Source: Sanderia malayensis
Taxonomy: Eukaryota > Cnidaria > Scyphozoa > Semaeostomeae > Pelagiidae
Length of the DNA: 64,000 bases
Assembly (NCBI GenBank): GCA_013076295.1
Contig: RQOL01000616.1
Span: 5,608,392 to 5,672,391 of the forward strand
Direction: 5' to 3'
The translations under genes and the position numbers were made by a program. Below, piece by piece: positions 47,270 through 58,561 of this stretch (position 1 is its first letter; every line of letters begins with the position of its first letter). The notes beneath the pieces are model-generated. The model did no database searches and was not told where the DNA came from. It saw nothing but the letters and a program-made list of their open reading frames with translations.

Positions 47270-50200
47270 GGATAGTTGTTTGATCAACGTAGAATTTAGG
47301 GGCATGTGTGGATGATTAGATGCACCGTGGTTGCAATGGGCTAACTTCGAGACATTGTGGGGAACGATATCGAATTGATGTCACAGGGAAATAGTTACGT
47401 GCAGATTGTCCGAAACTAGAGCATGCAACTGAGGTATTGCTGTGAGGCCGCAATCAAAGTTCGTCATGGCAGCAACCCTAGATAGTAGCCCTGTTACACT
47501 ATGGGCAATTTTACCTAAAAAACAAGGATCTTAAGTACGTCATTTGATATTGTCTGTTAATAATCAAAACCGACTTTCCAGAGGTGAAGTTTCAGATATT
47601 CACTGTATCTTTTTCCAATATACACACTCTTAAGATTGGCAGACGTTATATCCGTGCGCAATTAACATTTTATCAGCTAATTTCAGTTTGCAATTTGAAA
47701 GCTTTATTGCATCCTGCAAAGTGGGAGAAGACCCTGCAATGACCACTTGTTTATCTTAATCACCAATTATAGATAAGAGTGACGAACATTGTTTATTGAA
47801 GTGATTCTTTTCTATTTCATACAGTGGCAATTAACGACCAAGAGAAACAACATGTTGAAAAGAAGCTGGAACCGAGAGCCCTGGCAAAAGCAAGATGGCA
47901 GAAAGCGATCCAGGAGCAAATCATTCTCATCAGAATGGAAAAGGAAAACAAGAACTTGGCTGGTAGGGATTTTATTATTCGTTTGATGAAGCATGTTATT
48001 ATATTATCATTGAATAATAATGTTATGACAATGTATGTGCCAATGCTTACCTGTGATAAATGTACCAAAAAGAGACAGGTCCACAAACTATAATTTAGGT
48101 ATTTTGCTTTGGAAACCTAAAAAAGTGAAACAATGTTGATGAAATGAAGCCAAGAAGCGCCTTCAATAGGATTTCTTGGTTAGTTATGTCTCGTTGTTAT
48201 TCACGTGTCTAACTATTATGGTATCTTTTTCAGCGAAAATAAGCGCTACAGAAACACGACGTCAGAAGTTGAGCTACGAAGTTTTGCATTCGTGCAGTGC
48301 CGAAGCAGCCACGATATGGGACGGATTATTGGCTAAAACCGGCAAGGGCAGGGTCGATGTAAACATTATCATGTCGGCTGTCAAAGCAGGTCAGTTCATT
48401 CAATTTGACCTTCTATTGCTTGGGCAGATTGTATTACGCGATTGAAATAGCTTCTGGAAACAATTCCTTGTATTGGTAATGCGAACACTAACGTTCCAGG
48501 GGAGGGGACAAAATTATGCGATTTTAAGTTGACTGTTTCTTTATGAAATTCTGATACAGTATAAAAGCAAACATACAACTAGCTGTAGATTTTGTATCTC
48601 ACCTATTGTGTAAACACAATAAGTTGTTGTTAGTTCTATTGTCTTGGGAAGAAATTTCAGACTAAGGGTAGGTTTTCATGTGCGGTTTTTCAATATCGCT
48701 TTCAGGCGTCCCAAAGTATCGTAGAGGAGAAGTATGGAGGTTTCTTGTTCAGCAGCATTCGATACGATCACCCAAGAAGGATGATGATGCATGGAAGTCT
48801 TCAAGCTATCAAGAATTTCTCGACCAGCCAACGTCACATCAACATGCCATTCGCATTGACCTTGGTAAGTCAAAATTCGCAAAAGATGACGTGTTTTTCG
48901 TTGTAGGTTTTCCTACTGTAGTATTCTTCATATTCTATAGATCACCATCCTCTGTAATTTTACGGTACCATGCGAAAAGTCGAGTGCGTGATCTTGTACA
49001 GTGTAGACAAGCGAAGGATTTATAAGGTGATGATCTAGATGATGATAATGATGTCTTTGCTATGATGATGATTACTTTTTTCAGGTCGAACATTTCCTGC
49101 GCATATTTACTTTAATGGCCAACTTGGCCCTGGCCAACTCAGCCTATTCAACATCTTGAAATGCTACTCCATCCTGGATTCTGAAGTTGGATATTGTCAA
49201 GGACTCAGTTTCGTTGCTGGTGTTATTCTCATGCATGTAAGATAATGTTGTCACGACACAATAGCTAAACACATCTGTTTGTTGAGTTAATCTGCCAATT
49301 TCTTTGATCTTTGCTGTTAATAAGTAGCATTAAAGACCCGTGCCTTCATCTTACATTGTTTCAAATACAGTAATCGAACATCTATTGGCTGCTGATTCAT
49401 TCTACTTTGTTTATCTTGAGACTTTTGTTTGTTGTTGACGTGTTTTGTTTGTTTGTTTGTTTGTTTGTTTGTTTGTTGTTATCAACTGCACTAATTCATA
49501 CTCGTGTTTTCTTCTTCAGATGTCGGAAGTGGATACGTTTGGGTCCTTTTGCTACGCCATGTACAACTTGGGCATCAGAAATCAATACAAGCCCGATATG
49601 ATGGCAGTACAAGTGAGTGTTCACAGTTCTACTCATGATAATTTTGATTAATAGAGAGCATCAGTTTGTTTGCATATGTAATTAATTGATAATGTGGAAT
49701 CTTTGTTACAGCAACAACTGTATCAGTTGTCCCGTCTGCTGCACGATTTTCATCCCAATATCTACGAGCATTTCAATATACATGACGTCACTCCTACGTT
49801 GTATGCAGCACCGTGGTTCCTCACGCTGTTTGCTTCACATTACCCCGTTGCTTTTGTTGTCAGAGTTATGGGTAAGCAGTTGTGTACAATCTCTTGTTTT
49901 TAGCACCGGTATTAAGTCCACAGGTCGCATATTTTGGACCTCGGAGACATGCAGTCGTGTTTCTTGCATCTTATATCACGTGTTAATAAGCTCATATCTT
50001 AAATCCTCGAATAATAAGCTCATATCTTAAGCCCTCCGGGGCTTATTTGCAAAAACGAAATTTTAGTCTGACTATTGTTCAGCAAAATAAAAGCTACACG
50101 ATGCAACCAATCAATAAAGTTATGGGTTTAAACTTGCTGTTATTTGCAATACATTCACTAAACAACTTCAATGTCTCGATACTTGGGCTCAACATCCTTG

Positions 50201-51477
50201 CAAATGTTTATCAGGATGGGGGCTTATTCGAGGGGAGGGCGAATTCGAGGATATACGGTATTGCAGAAACGTAAAACACATGCAGAGACAACTTGTTCTA
50301 CCTGAACGAAGTAATTAATTTATTTTGTCTTTTTAGATTTGATATTCCTTCAAGGATTGGAAGTAATCTTTAAGGTACAATTTTTAAACATTTTTGCTGC
50401 TACCTGATTTGTCTATTTTACCTTTAACCTTTAAATTTGTGTAATGATATATATGATGAAGGTCATGCTGCTATTAATTATGATTTTTTTCTTCAGATTG
50501 CGTTGGCTCTTTTTTCAAAATTTGGTTCCGAGATACTGGCGAATGATTGCTTCGAAAGCATCATTGAATTTATGAAAGTCGACCTTCCCAAGAAAGTGAA
50601 GGACCACGGAGAAGATTTGATAAGTGAAGCGTTGGAAATGGATATCAAACATGAATTGAACTTGTTTGAAGTTGAATATCAGCTTTTACACGAAGAAATG
50701 ATCGATATACGTCAGAATCGAGAGAGATACGAGAAATTGGAGCTTGCAAACAAAGGCCTCAAGCAGGAAGTCAATGATCTGAAATGCGAGCTTGATTACG
50801 TGAAAGAGAACGCTGATATGAATGCTAAAAGCATTGCATATCTGACTGGAGTTAATGAAGATCTGCGAGCTCGTGTGAAAGACCTTGAGACGGAAAATCA
50901 AGCGCTTAAGATAAATGCTAGGCTGAAGAATGGAGGATTCGAGCGTGTGAATGACTCGTCTGTCATTTCACCAGCCTCGTCTGAAGTCGATGAAATCATG
51001 CATAATAATCATTACGGTGGCCTGCAGAAGAAGGACAGTACAGATGGACATGTGCCAGGCATGGAGAAGAGCTGGGAACTAGTGCCGAGTCCTACGACAG
51101 TGAACTTTGAAATGACTAGAATGGTGGAAAGTTTTGAGACTGACTTCTCTCCATCCATGACTGGATCGTCAGGTGGAGACAGCCCGGCGAGTGATGTTGC
51201 ATTTGAGAAGAGAAAACCGCGGCCTACAGAACTGATAACGTGTAAATCATTGAGCAGTGATTCAAATGATTTCATGGACTTGATTAGTTTTGATTCACCA
51301 CAACCCAAAAATACGGTCACAGCTTCAATTGCCAAGTCTTCATCTGATGACGTCTTGTTGAAGTGCGCGGGAAATGAGAAAGAGGCCAAGCCCCTCGGTA
51401 CGATAAAGAGGCCAGCATTGCCAATCATTGAGACGAATAATCTATTGGCCACTTGTAATGACAAAACCTCATCTTAA
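37581..51477 (+). CDS. Rab GTPase-activating protein, TBC1D1/TBC1D4 (AS160) orthologue, 19 exons
   Basis: Cytosolic Rab-GAP. In vertebrates TBC1D1/TBC1D4 hold Rab8/10/14 inactive until Akt or AMPK phosphorylates them, releasing GLUT4 vesicles. Exons: 37581-38003, 39005-39395, 39653-39927, 40202-40291, 40454-40577, 41079-41170, 43798-43914, 44457-44567, 44670-44732, 44949-45227, 46063-46090, 47825-47962, 48234-48389, 48706-48864, 49085-49236, 49520-49612, 49712-49871, 50337-50374 and 50497-51477. All phases fit: 1,289 aa. PTB1 is about 33-160, PTB2 starts near 199 ([18 protein letters not shown]). RQRSRTF puts T594 in an Akt consensus; GSWRQQIY (S652) matches the conserved HSWRQQIF block. The TBC domain (763-1010) has IRIDLGR (arginine finger R817) and YCQG (glutamine finger Q854). 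A coiled coil follows at about 1035-1120, then an acidic Ser-rich tail. Confidence 0.95.
43209..43326. promoter_or_regulatory. Cluster of E-boxes and CRE-like sites in TBC1D intron 6
   Basis: Within 118 bases: CACGTG at 43209, 43249 and 43297, TTACGTCA at 43234-43241, and GACGTACGTG ending at 43326. The 43297 site reads CCACGTGATTG. The intron is 2.6 kb, the longest of the gene. This density of bHLH/bZIP motifs suggests an intronic enhancer; no direct evidence. Confidence 0.35.
44220..44400 (-). mobile_element. Possible tRNA-derived SINE
   Basis: Read on -, the segment begins near 44396 with GGTGGTGTAGTCTGTGATTA, resembling a pol III A box. About 20 bases later comes GGATTCGATCC, a B-box-like motif. 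It then continues with non-tRNA sequence. Lies in TBC1D intron 7. Limits and target duplication were not resolved. Confidence 0.35.
47221..47275. repeat. (TAGA)n microsatellite in TBC1D intron 11
   Basis: About 13 copies of TAGA, last copy slightly altered (TGGATAG). Confidence 0.95.
49441..49477. repeat. (GTTT)n microsatellite in TBC1D intron 15
   Basis: About nine copies of GTTT close upstream of the exon 16 acceptor (49519). Confidence 0.9.
49996..50264. mobile_element. MITE of the TACCGTAAATCCTCGAATAAGCCCC family, degraded
   Basis: Left end near 49996 carries AAATCCTCGAATAATAAGC and GCCCTCCGGGGCTTATTTGC. The right end carries GGGGGCTTATTCGAGG and GAATTCGAGGATATACGGTA (to about 50263). 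These match the ends of the intact copy at 57064-57514. Sits in TBC1D intron 17. Confidence 0.6.
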
Positions 51478-54290
51478 TGTAAGTATTTATATTTGTTTTA
51501 CGCTCTCGATTACTTTTGATGACGAGAGAAAATGAACTACAGTTCATACGAAACCTCATTTAAATTTTGATTGATTTGAGAAATATTATAATTAAACGTT
51601 ATTTAGAATTTAAAATGGCGACCAAGGCTAAAGCACTTGTCATTTGCACTTTGAGTATGAAAGGAAACAAGGAAGCTATGGTTGAGAGAGATGGAAGTAC
51701 AACGTCAAGTAATAGAAAGTTTCCTTGCGTGGTACTGTAAAAGCTCTACCCTTTCCGAATGAAGTTTTGAATCAAGCCCCCCTCTATTAAATCCCCCCAT
51801 GTTTTTCAATTGCGTATAATGATGAAATTTTGATTGATCATAAAATCTCATAGAATTTATTGTGCTGTTGTTTTGCACAAAGTCTATTTGAGAATTTATT
51901 TCACTCTGACTTTGAATATCAATGCAGCTCCTTAGTGGCTTAATAGAGCTTTCACGGTATTTCTTGTTTTATTTTCAATAATTATCGTTTGTTTTAGATA
52001 TATTTTTATTGCTATAGGATATAAGATGTTGTGTTTTGTATATTGGAGAGAGTAAAAGAGTTTATTTTAAAAGTATTTTGGTTCGCGTTGAAGTTATGCA
52101 TTTTAGCCTCTACATGGTAGCAAAATTAGGTACGTTAAATTTTTGTTAGATGCAAATAATCACCGAAGACTTTCATTAATCATTTTTCAAATTGTGGTTG
52201 GTTCTTTGCTTGCCAACAACCTATTTTGTACTTGATTCAATTGGTATAGAGTTTTTACCCTGTAGAGGCTATTAAGTTAGGGGGTATGAATCGTATTTGC
52301 GGAGAAATTTAACGAGCAGTTGTCTTGCTTGATATTTCATTACCAACTGGTTTCGTATTGAATAATATCGCATGCAAGAGGCAGCCTCGTTTACTGACGA
52401 CCCAGACCTCGTTTTGGTGGTGTTTAAATCGTCAGCTTTTTAAATCCAATGAAATACTGTTTGTGGAAAAATATATTGAAATTCTCGAACAGCCAAACCT
52501 CCATGAATAGTAACCAGAAAGGCTTGCGTTTTAGTAAGGGAGATTGATGTCTATTACCTGTTATTGTTTACAAATATAAATAAATAAATATATATGAACA
52601 ATTGATAAATCAATATGGTGTTATTCTGTAAAAAAATGTTTTATTTTAGCAGTTTTCTGCTTTCTGTTCTTAAAAAAACCTAAATATCAACTATAAAGAA
52701 GTGGATTGTAAGTGTAGTTATTTTATATATTTATAGATTTTATGCAATAACGTTAAAAACCCTTACCATTGAATATTATGTTTAACGATTTGATATTGTT
52801 TATGACTAATGACTGATTTTTTGTTTTTATTGCTAGGTCATTGCATAGAAATGGATTTTATCGTCAGCTGCAGTCTTATATTCGATAAGCGCATGTGTAA
52901 AGGACTGTATTCCCACGTCTGATGCGTGACAAACTCAACATGTGTACTTCAATGAACGTCAGCGTTCTTTCCGACGGCGGTCGCTGCCCGTGGTAAATGC
53001 TACTGGGTGTTTCTAGACGGCTTCATAACACACTTCTCTTTCGGCCGGGGATAGAATACTGGTCACTCGTCCAGCGCAGCTTCGGCCTCGTTGGCTTGAT
53101 CTCGATGTTCTGGCAAAACGATCTAAAAGGGGTGGGGAGCTTAGTAGCAGCCTTTCACGGGACGCACTGACCCGCATGAGGAAGAGAGGGCTTCGCTGTT
53201 TTAGCGGAGTTTTTTCTTCCCTTGGATGTTCTTTTCCAATTTTGTTTTCTTCTTTTTTCACAATTATTTTTTTCTTTTTAGACTCATTATTAGATTCATT
53301 GTTGAAGACAATGCCTTCTGAGAGCAGTCTTAACTAGGCTATGCTCAGCTCAACAGTCAGACTTCTATTGCAGAAGTGTTGATGCCTCCAGCAGATGTGT
53401 AAAAACAAATGAATCATGCCGATGCTGCACCACCAATACAAATGAGTTAATCCCAGACGAAATAAAGTGATGCTTTGCATGTGGGACTTTCGGCATCTTG
53501 CGCAGTTGAGATCCTTGAGATATATGAAGTTCTTCTCTCCTCGGTCTTCCCAGTCTCCTCCTTGAGAACGGGGAACGCATCAAATTTGATTTGATTTGAA
53601 CTTGAACTGCACTTGTTTTGTTGGAGAGGAAAGCCAAGGTGTGATAATTTTTCTTTTATTTCAGCTTGATTTACAATATGATAATACGTTAAATTTCGAT
53701 TAATACCTAAGGAAAGTGTCTAATTACAAGCACTCGATTAAAAAATGGGTCAGAAAAAAGGACAATACCTTGTGTTTGCATGAAAACATTTGGCTGTTTC
53801 CTTCATATATGTTTGGCCTCATTTGTTTGAGTTTTATATCGAATGGGAGCACAGATTACTTTTGGCATAGTTAATTGCTATATTCCATGGTATTCTTCCT
53901 TTACTATTTGTTGTCAGTAAATTTGGTATTTTTCTTATTTTCAGGCCTGAATGGTGCAAACATCAAGTCAGTCAACGTTGCAGAACGCCACTTTGATATT
54001 TTATTAGGAAAAGGTAGGTTATTACCTATGTATTACTTATTTTTTATTACCTATGTATCTAATTCTAATCTCTATTTCTCGTCTTATCTTCTAATTAAGT
54101 GGAGTCTTTGAGAGCAGATAAATTTTGCAAGATTAAAAACCACAAATTTGTAACAAGCATCGGCAATAATATAGCTTGTATTCATGGAAGTTTTAAAACA
54201 TAATGCATTTAATGCTGCTTAGCATATTCACTGACTCATAACCCTCATGTTATTCTGAACGCATTGCTGGTTTAATTCATGGCAGTCCAA
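51478..54290. other. Intergenic, no confident gene; GC-rich patch at 52.9-53.3 kb
   Basis: The TBC1D 3' UTR probably runs through this AT-rich DNA, with overlapping AATAAA motifs near 52.58 kb. About 52,900-53,240 is distinctly GC-richer than its surroundings, but I recognise neither an ORF nor a known RNA in it. A 69-base exon-like segment at 53945-54013 (acceptor CAG before, donor GTAGG after, open as GLNGANIKSVNVAERHFD) lacks a partner. Confidence 0.4.
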
Positions 54291-54292
54291 TA

Positions 54293-54556
54293 CAGTAAAT
54301 CCTGCATATAAGAATAAATCACTTTTAAGAACCTACAACGTGAAATCTCAGTATTTCTAGGTATGTCTTGATGGTAAAATTTAAGTCATTTCTTTGATTC
54401 AATAAAAAATTATTCTTAAAACTTGCCAATAGTTAAAATTTACATTTATGCAACTTTAGACAACCTATTCCAAGATAAATTTCTTAAAATTTGTTTTATT
54501 ACTTAGAACCACAATTTTTGTAAAATTGTAGTTCTTATATATGCGGGTTTTTACTG
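54293..54556. mobile_element. Tc1/mariner-like MITE
   Basis: Left end CAGTAAATCCTGCATATAAG and the inverse of the right end, CAGTAAAAACCCGCATATAT, are similar with small gaps. Both sides are flanked by TA (54291-54292 and 54557-54558), the mariner-type target duplication. No ORF. Confidence 0.6.
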
Positions 54557-54584
54557 TATCTTGTGTTCAAGTGCCATGCTGTCA

Positions 54585-54850
54585 GTTAAATAGTTGGCTT
54601 TGAACTCTGTCCTCGTCTGTTTGATTGTACCATTGCTGCCTGTTTCGTTGCATGCCTTGGTAAATAAGTGTATAAATTTATATTTCAGATGCCATTTTAC
54701 TACAGTAAAACAAATGAAGGCTCAATCAATGATTGCTGGCAGTGACAGTGGTGGAGAAATAAAAATTGCTTGCTGTTTAGCTGATGTTGCTAAAAAAACT
54801 CTGCATGTCTGATAAAGGTATATTTCCGTTTGTATTTACATTAATATATA
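54585..54850 (+). repeat. Exon-like duplicated unit, copy A
   Basis: A segment with acceptor (TTTCAG at 54683-54688), an exon-like body (54689-54817) beginning ATGCCATTTTAC, and the donor-side sequence GATAAAGGTATAT then TTGTATTTACATTAATAT. It shares these flanks and part of the body (AATGAAGGCTCAA) with copy B 360 bases downstream. Most diverged of the three copies. Confidence 0.5.
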
Positions 54851-54984
54851 TATATGTACTTCTAAACACCAAAGTGCTGCTTGAATATTGTGATATTGTT
54901 TCTATGGATTCAGCACAAATCAACTTGTTATTATTGATGCATCAAAAGTAAGATGTATGGCAGTCTAGAAGCAATTTGTGTTCA

Positions 54985-55180
54985 AGTAGCTTTGTAGCCA
55001 GCAAGCTCTGTTTTTTGATCTTAATAATTAATTATACTAATTTGATTTCCAGATGCCATTGTGAGGCCAATAAATCGAATGGAGGCTCAAACTTTGATGA
55101 TTACTTTCCTGGTGTCACTCATCTTAACAGGATAAAGGTATACTACCATTTGTATTTACATGAATATTTATAGTTGGCAG
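54985..55180 (+). repeat. Exon-like duplicated unit, copy B
   Basis: Acceptor TTTCCAG, an 85-base body (55053-55137) and donor GTATAC. The body is open for 28 codons in one phase (CHCEANKSNGGSNFDDYF, then PGVTHLNRIK). Intron sequence upstream also matches copy C (AGCCAGCAAG, CTGTTTTTTG, AATAATTAATTAT). It may be a real exon or a mobile/duplicated gene piece. Confidence 0.5.
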
Positions 55181-55749
55181 AGCAAAGTTTTTCATAATAA
55201 CAATAACCATAATAACAATAAGGATAATAATAATAATAAATAATTTAAAGAAACACAACAAGACAACTGCTGTCATTCCTGGAGCATCCAAAGGTGAAAG
55301 AGTTAGTCAAAATATCTTATGCTGAAGTCATGTAATCAATCTAGTCTATAAGGGTAAATTAACTCAAACCTATATGATGTTATTATATTCTCTAATTAAC
55401 TTGAATTTGAAGGTGGAGATGTTTAGTCATCAACTAATTGGAACAAAACAATGTGCATGCATTGGATAGAAGAATGGAACATGAACTTTTAAAGATATGA
55501 TGTCTGGTTAATGATGCAGTACGAAGAAGATTCAAGGAAATTGGATGGAAATCTTAGGTATACCATTGTTGCTAGTCTTCTCTTTATTGCTATTAACAAT
55601 GGATAGACCGAATAGATGTTACATTGTTTTGTCTGTCATTTATATTTCTTCTCCTATTGTTGCAGTGGACCTGGCTGGTGCAAATCATGTACTCTTATTG
55701 GTAAAATCATGAAGCTTGGTACAACAAGAGTTTGTGTGACTAATTATTA

Positions 55750-55905
55750 ATATTCCCAAGGGAATTCATATATGTGAGGGAATGCATATTCCCAAGGGAG
55801 TTAATATTCCCAAGGGGATTAATATCCTCAAGGGAAATCATATTCCCAAGGGAATTCCTATTCTCAAGGGAATTCATATTCCCAGGGGAATTCATATACT
55901 CAACC
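55750..55905. repeat. 18-base minisatellite with hairpin-forming units
   Basis: About eight copies of ATTCCCAAGGGAATTCAT-like units. Each unit contains TTCCC-AA-GGGAA, so single strands can fold on themselves. The 18-base period keeps frame and reads (N/H)IPKG(I) on +, but no start or gene context supports translation. Confidence 0.85.
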
Positions 55906-56404
55906 AAAATTTTAACCTGGGGAGTCAATCCCTAAATGGAAGAATCAAGAAAAATAGCAGGGCTGAACAATAAATTGAACATATTATAGATAAATAAAAA
56001 CTTTATTACCTTCTGTTTAGTTCTCTTCAACTCTTTTATTATCTTTGTTCTTTTGACGATGATTAAATGACAGAAGTAAAAGTATAAATAGTAATAGTAA
56101 TGAATGATAACAAAATACTTATCATTTCTTCTGATTTTATTCACAAATTGCAATCAAATGGTTGAAGAATTAAATGCCAAATATCGTCGTAGCTGCAAAA
56201 TCAAAGTATAACATTAGATACATATTATAAAATATCCGACAAAGAATAAGAAGTAAGGCAATCATGATAATTTTATTCTATAAATAAACTGAATGCCTTG
56301 TAAGAAGCTTAGCATTGTTATCCAAGTGCGTGCATGACAATGTTATCTTAACGAGTGAAAAATAGTTAACTTAAACAGAATGATTGAAATCAAATAAAGT
56401 TGTT

Positions 56405-56462
56405 ATTTAGGTTGTAACGCACATGATCAATCTCAATTGATCATGTGCGTTATAACCTAAAT
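56405..56462. repeat. Near-perfect 27-base-pair hairpin
   Basis: Left arm 56405-56431 (begins ATTTAGGTTGTAACGCACAT) and right arm 56436-56462 are inverse complements apart from one G/T wobble, with a CTCA loop. It is isolated in AT-rich DNA with no gene at either side. May be a transposon remnant or a structured transcript. Confidence 0.85.
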
Positions 56463-56719
56463 TATACTTCGGTAACTTCATACCTATTTATTAAAACAAT
56501 TGTTTTATAATATAACGTGGAAGTGTGTTAAAAATAATGGTTTCATTAACAAAATATAAAGTTACCAAAGTATAAAATAAAAAAACATACATAAAATATC
56601 CAATGGCTTATCTTTGAACCAAGAGACCATTGATTGACATTCCATTACTTCACTTAAAAAAGATAAACAACTGTTACTATGTAATAACACTCTGACACGC
56701 TTTTTCCAACATTTGCAGC

Positions 56720-57271
56720 ATGGACAACGACTTGAACACGTTAGTCAGAATGGCGAAGGACACAGCTTCACGCCTTGAGATAACATGCAAATATGTAGAT
56801 CAAAATACCGAAACCGCCTACAAATCATTCACGAAAATCAGAAACTCTAACCGCAAAACAAAGGCCAAGGTAAAGGAAGGGATAGCAAGAGCAAGACATG
56901 TGGAAAAAATTGCAAAAAGACTCTTAAATAAAAACTTTGAAGACAGTCTCCAGAGATGCATGGAAGACGGCGATTTCGACGTCAGCATGTTGCCACCTGA
57001 CGAACCGCCACAAACAGAACAACCACAGGCAACCGCTACCGATGACAACGATAACGATACACTTACCGTAAATCCTCGAATAAGCCCCCGGGGGCTTATT
57101 TGCAAAAATGAATTTTTGGGTGGGGGCTTATTCGAGGGGGGCGCTTATTTCAAAGTTTTGCTTTTTCCTCAAAGGTTGACAGAAAAAAGACAACATAATT
57201 TTCTCAATCAGCTAAACTTTTTTCACAAAGTGCTGTGTGAAGATCTAACAAAAATTATAATTTGTTTATGA
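56720..57271 (+). CDS. Small unknown protein, C-terminus replaced by a MITE
   Basis: I do not recognise this protein. The first ~115 residues look coding. There is a helical, Lys/Arg-rich segment (TETAYKSFTKIRNSNRKTK, then KVKEGIARARHVEKIAKRLL), then an acidic Pro/Gln/Asp tail. Codons are GC-richer than the flanking DNA. A TTTGCAG acceptor lies just before the ATG (56713-56719), so a 5' non-coding exon is possible. At 57064 the frame enters a MITE, which supplies the last ~68 codons and the stop. Without the insert and one copy of its flanking repeat, the frame would end after TLEQQ. It could be a small nuclear or coiled-coil protein, or itself transposon-derived. Confidence 0.45.
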   Translation: MDNDLNTLVRMAKDTASRLEITCKYVDQNTETAYKSFTKIRNSNRKTKAKVKEGIARARHVEKIAKRLLNKNFEDSLQRCMEDGDFDVSMLPPDEPPQTEQPQATATDDNDNDTLTVNPRISPRGLICKNEFLGGGLFEGGAYFKVLLFPQRLTEKRQHNFLNQLNFFHKVLCEDLTKIIICL

Positions 57272-57514
57272 TCACGAAAATCGCGTTTCTTTTTGCTTTT
57301 TTGTCTCGAGTCAAAGGAAGTGATACTGTATAGCATTGTCCTGTGGGGGCTTTCTCGAAATAAGATATTATTCTGCACTTATGCTTCCCTCGAATAAGAC
57401 CCCATGGGGGCTTATTCGAGGGGGGGCTTATTTGCAAAAATGATTTTTTAGGTGGGGGCTTAATCGAGGGGGGGGCTTATTCGAACGTGGGGGCTTATTC
57501 GAGGATTTACGGTA
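57064..57514. mobile_element. MITE with 26-base perfect TIRs inserted in an ORF
   Basis: TACCGTAAATCCTCGAATAA plus GCCCCC at 57064-57089 is the exact inverse of 57489-57514. The interior repeats GGGGGCTTATT and CGAGGGGGG motifs. The 13-mer ATAACGATACACT occurs at 57051-57063 and again at 57518-57530, three bases beyond the right end. This looks like a target duplication, although 13 bases is long for a TIR element. No transposase. Confidence 0.75.
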
Positions 57515-57847
57515 CCAATAACGATACACTGGAACAACAATAACAAATTAATAACTACAATCTCACCGGCAATATGTTGACGTCGAAATGACAATCATCC
57601 AACTTTGTTCTATTAATTTTACTTCATTCTAATCATATTTTAATAATTATTGTAATCAGTTTTTTACTTCGCGCTGACTTATTTGCCACTTTTCAATATT
57701 AAACTTTTATTTTCTTCATTATACTTAAAACGAAAGTCAGTTTTATCTCTCGAACGTCTCCTCTAAATACGCCTACAGCTACTTGATCAATTCACCTCAG
57801 AATTTCGTTGCTCAGATCATTACCAGGTCTTGCTTACGAGGGACTTT

Positions 57848-58160
57848 CTACAAGCACCACCCCTCTTTTGTTCAAAATCGCTCTTCCCCTCTGATCACTG
57901 GCAATAAGAATAGAAATCCAACTCCAACCTACCATATATTTAACATCCCTCTTTCTCTCAAATGAAAGGCAAAAACAACACAAGCCCACCCCACTTTTGC
58001 TGAAGATCGCTGTTCCACTCAGATCGAAAGCCAAAATAACAGAAACCCACCCCACCTTTGTTCAAGATCCCTGTTCCACTCATATCGAAGTCCAAAACAA
58101 CAGAAACCCACCCCACTTTTGTTCAAGATCGCTGTTCCACTCACATCGAAGCGAAGGCCA
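57848..58160. repeat. 62-base minisatellite, about three good copies
   Basis: Units containing CCCACCCCAC, TTTTGTTCAAGATCGCTGTT and CCACTCA.ATCGAA repeat every 62-63 bases from about 57984 to 58160, with a diverged unit near 57855. Chance ORFs cross it on both strands. Confidence 0.75.
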
Positions 58161-58224
58161 AAACACTAGGGAGGTGGAGCGCGAAGCCTTCCTAGTTAAA
58201 TAATGATAAGAACTGTAACTGTTG

Positions 58225-58561
58225 CCCAAGGGGGGCACTCGGTACATAGACATACGGGGGGGTGAGTCCGAGAATTTTACAAGGAACCCAAAAATATTAG
58301 AACTGACTTTCTTGAAAACCCAAAAATATCAATTTTTTAATATCTTGCACCCAAAAATATCAAAACTTGTAATCAAGGATAAAGTTTGACTAATTTGAAA
58401 TACCAAAAAATATCAGAATAGCCTCGACTATTTCTTAGCACCCAAAAATATCATTTTGGACAGATTTGTCACCCAAAAATATCATTTTTGGCAAAATTCT
58501 TACCCAAAAATATTGGACTGACCTCCCCGTGTGTCTATGTACTGAGTGCCCCCTCCCTGGG
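58225..58561. mobile_element. hAT-like MITE with 8-base target duplication
   Basis: Inverted ends share GGGGGCACTC, GTACATAGACA and ACGGGG (left from 58225, right to 58561). AACTGTTG flanks both sides exactly (58217-58224 and 58562-58569), the 8-base duplication typical of hAT elements. The interior holds many copies of CCCAAAAATAT(C). No ORF. Confidence 0.85.

Noticed and set aside
51012..51464. 150-codon minus-strand ORF over the last TBC1D exon
   Set aside because: Antisense shadow of the real exon.
57834..58203. ORFs on both strands across the 62-base minisatellite
   Set aside because: Repeat period and lack of stops explain them; no conserved protein features.
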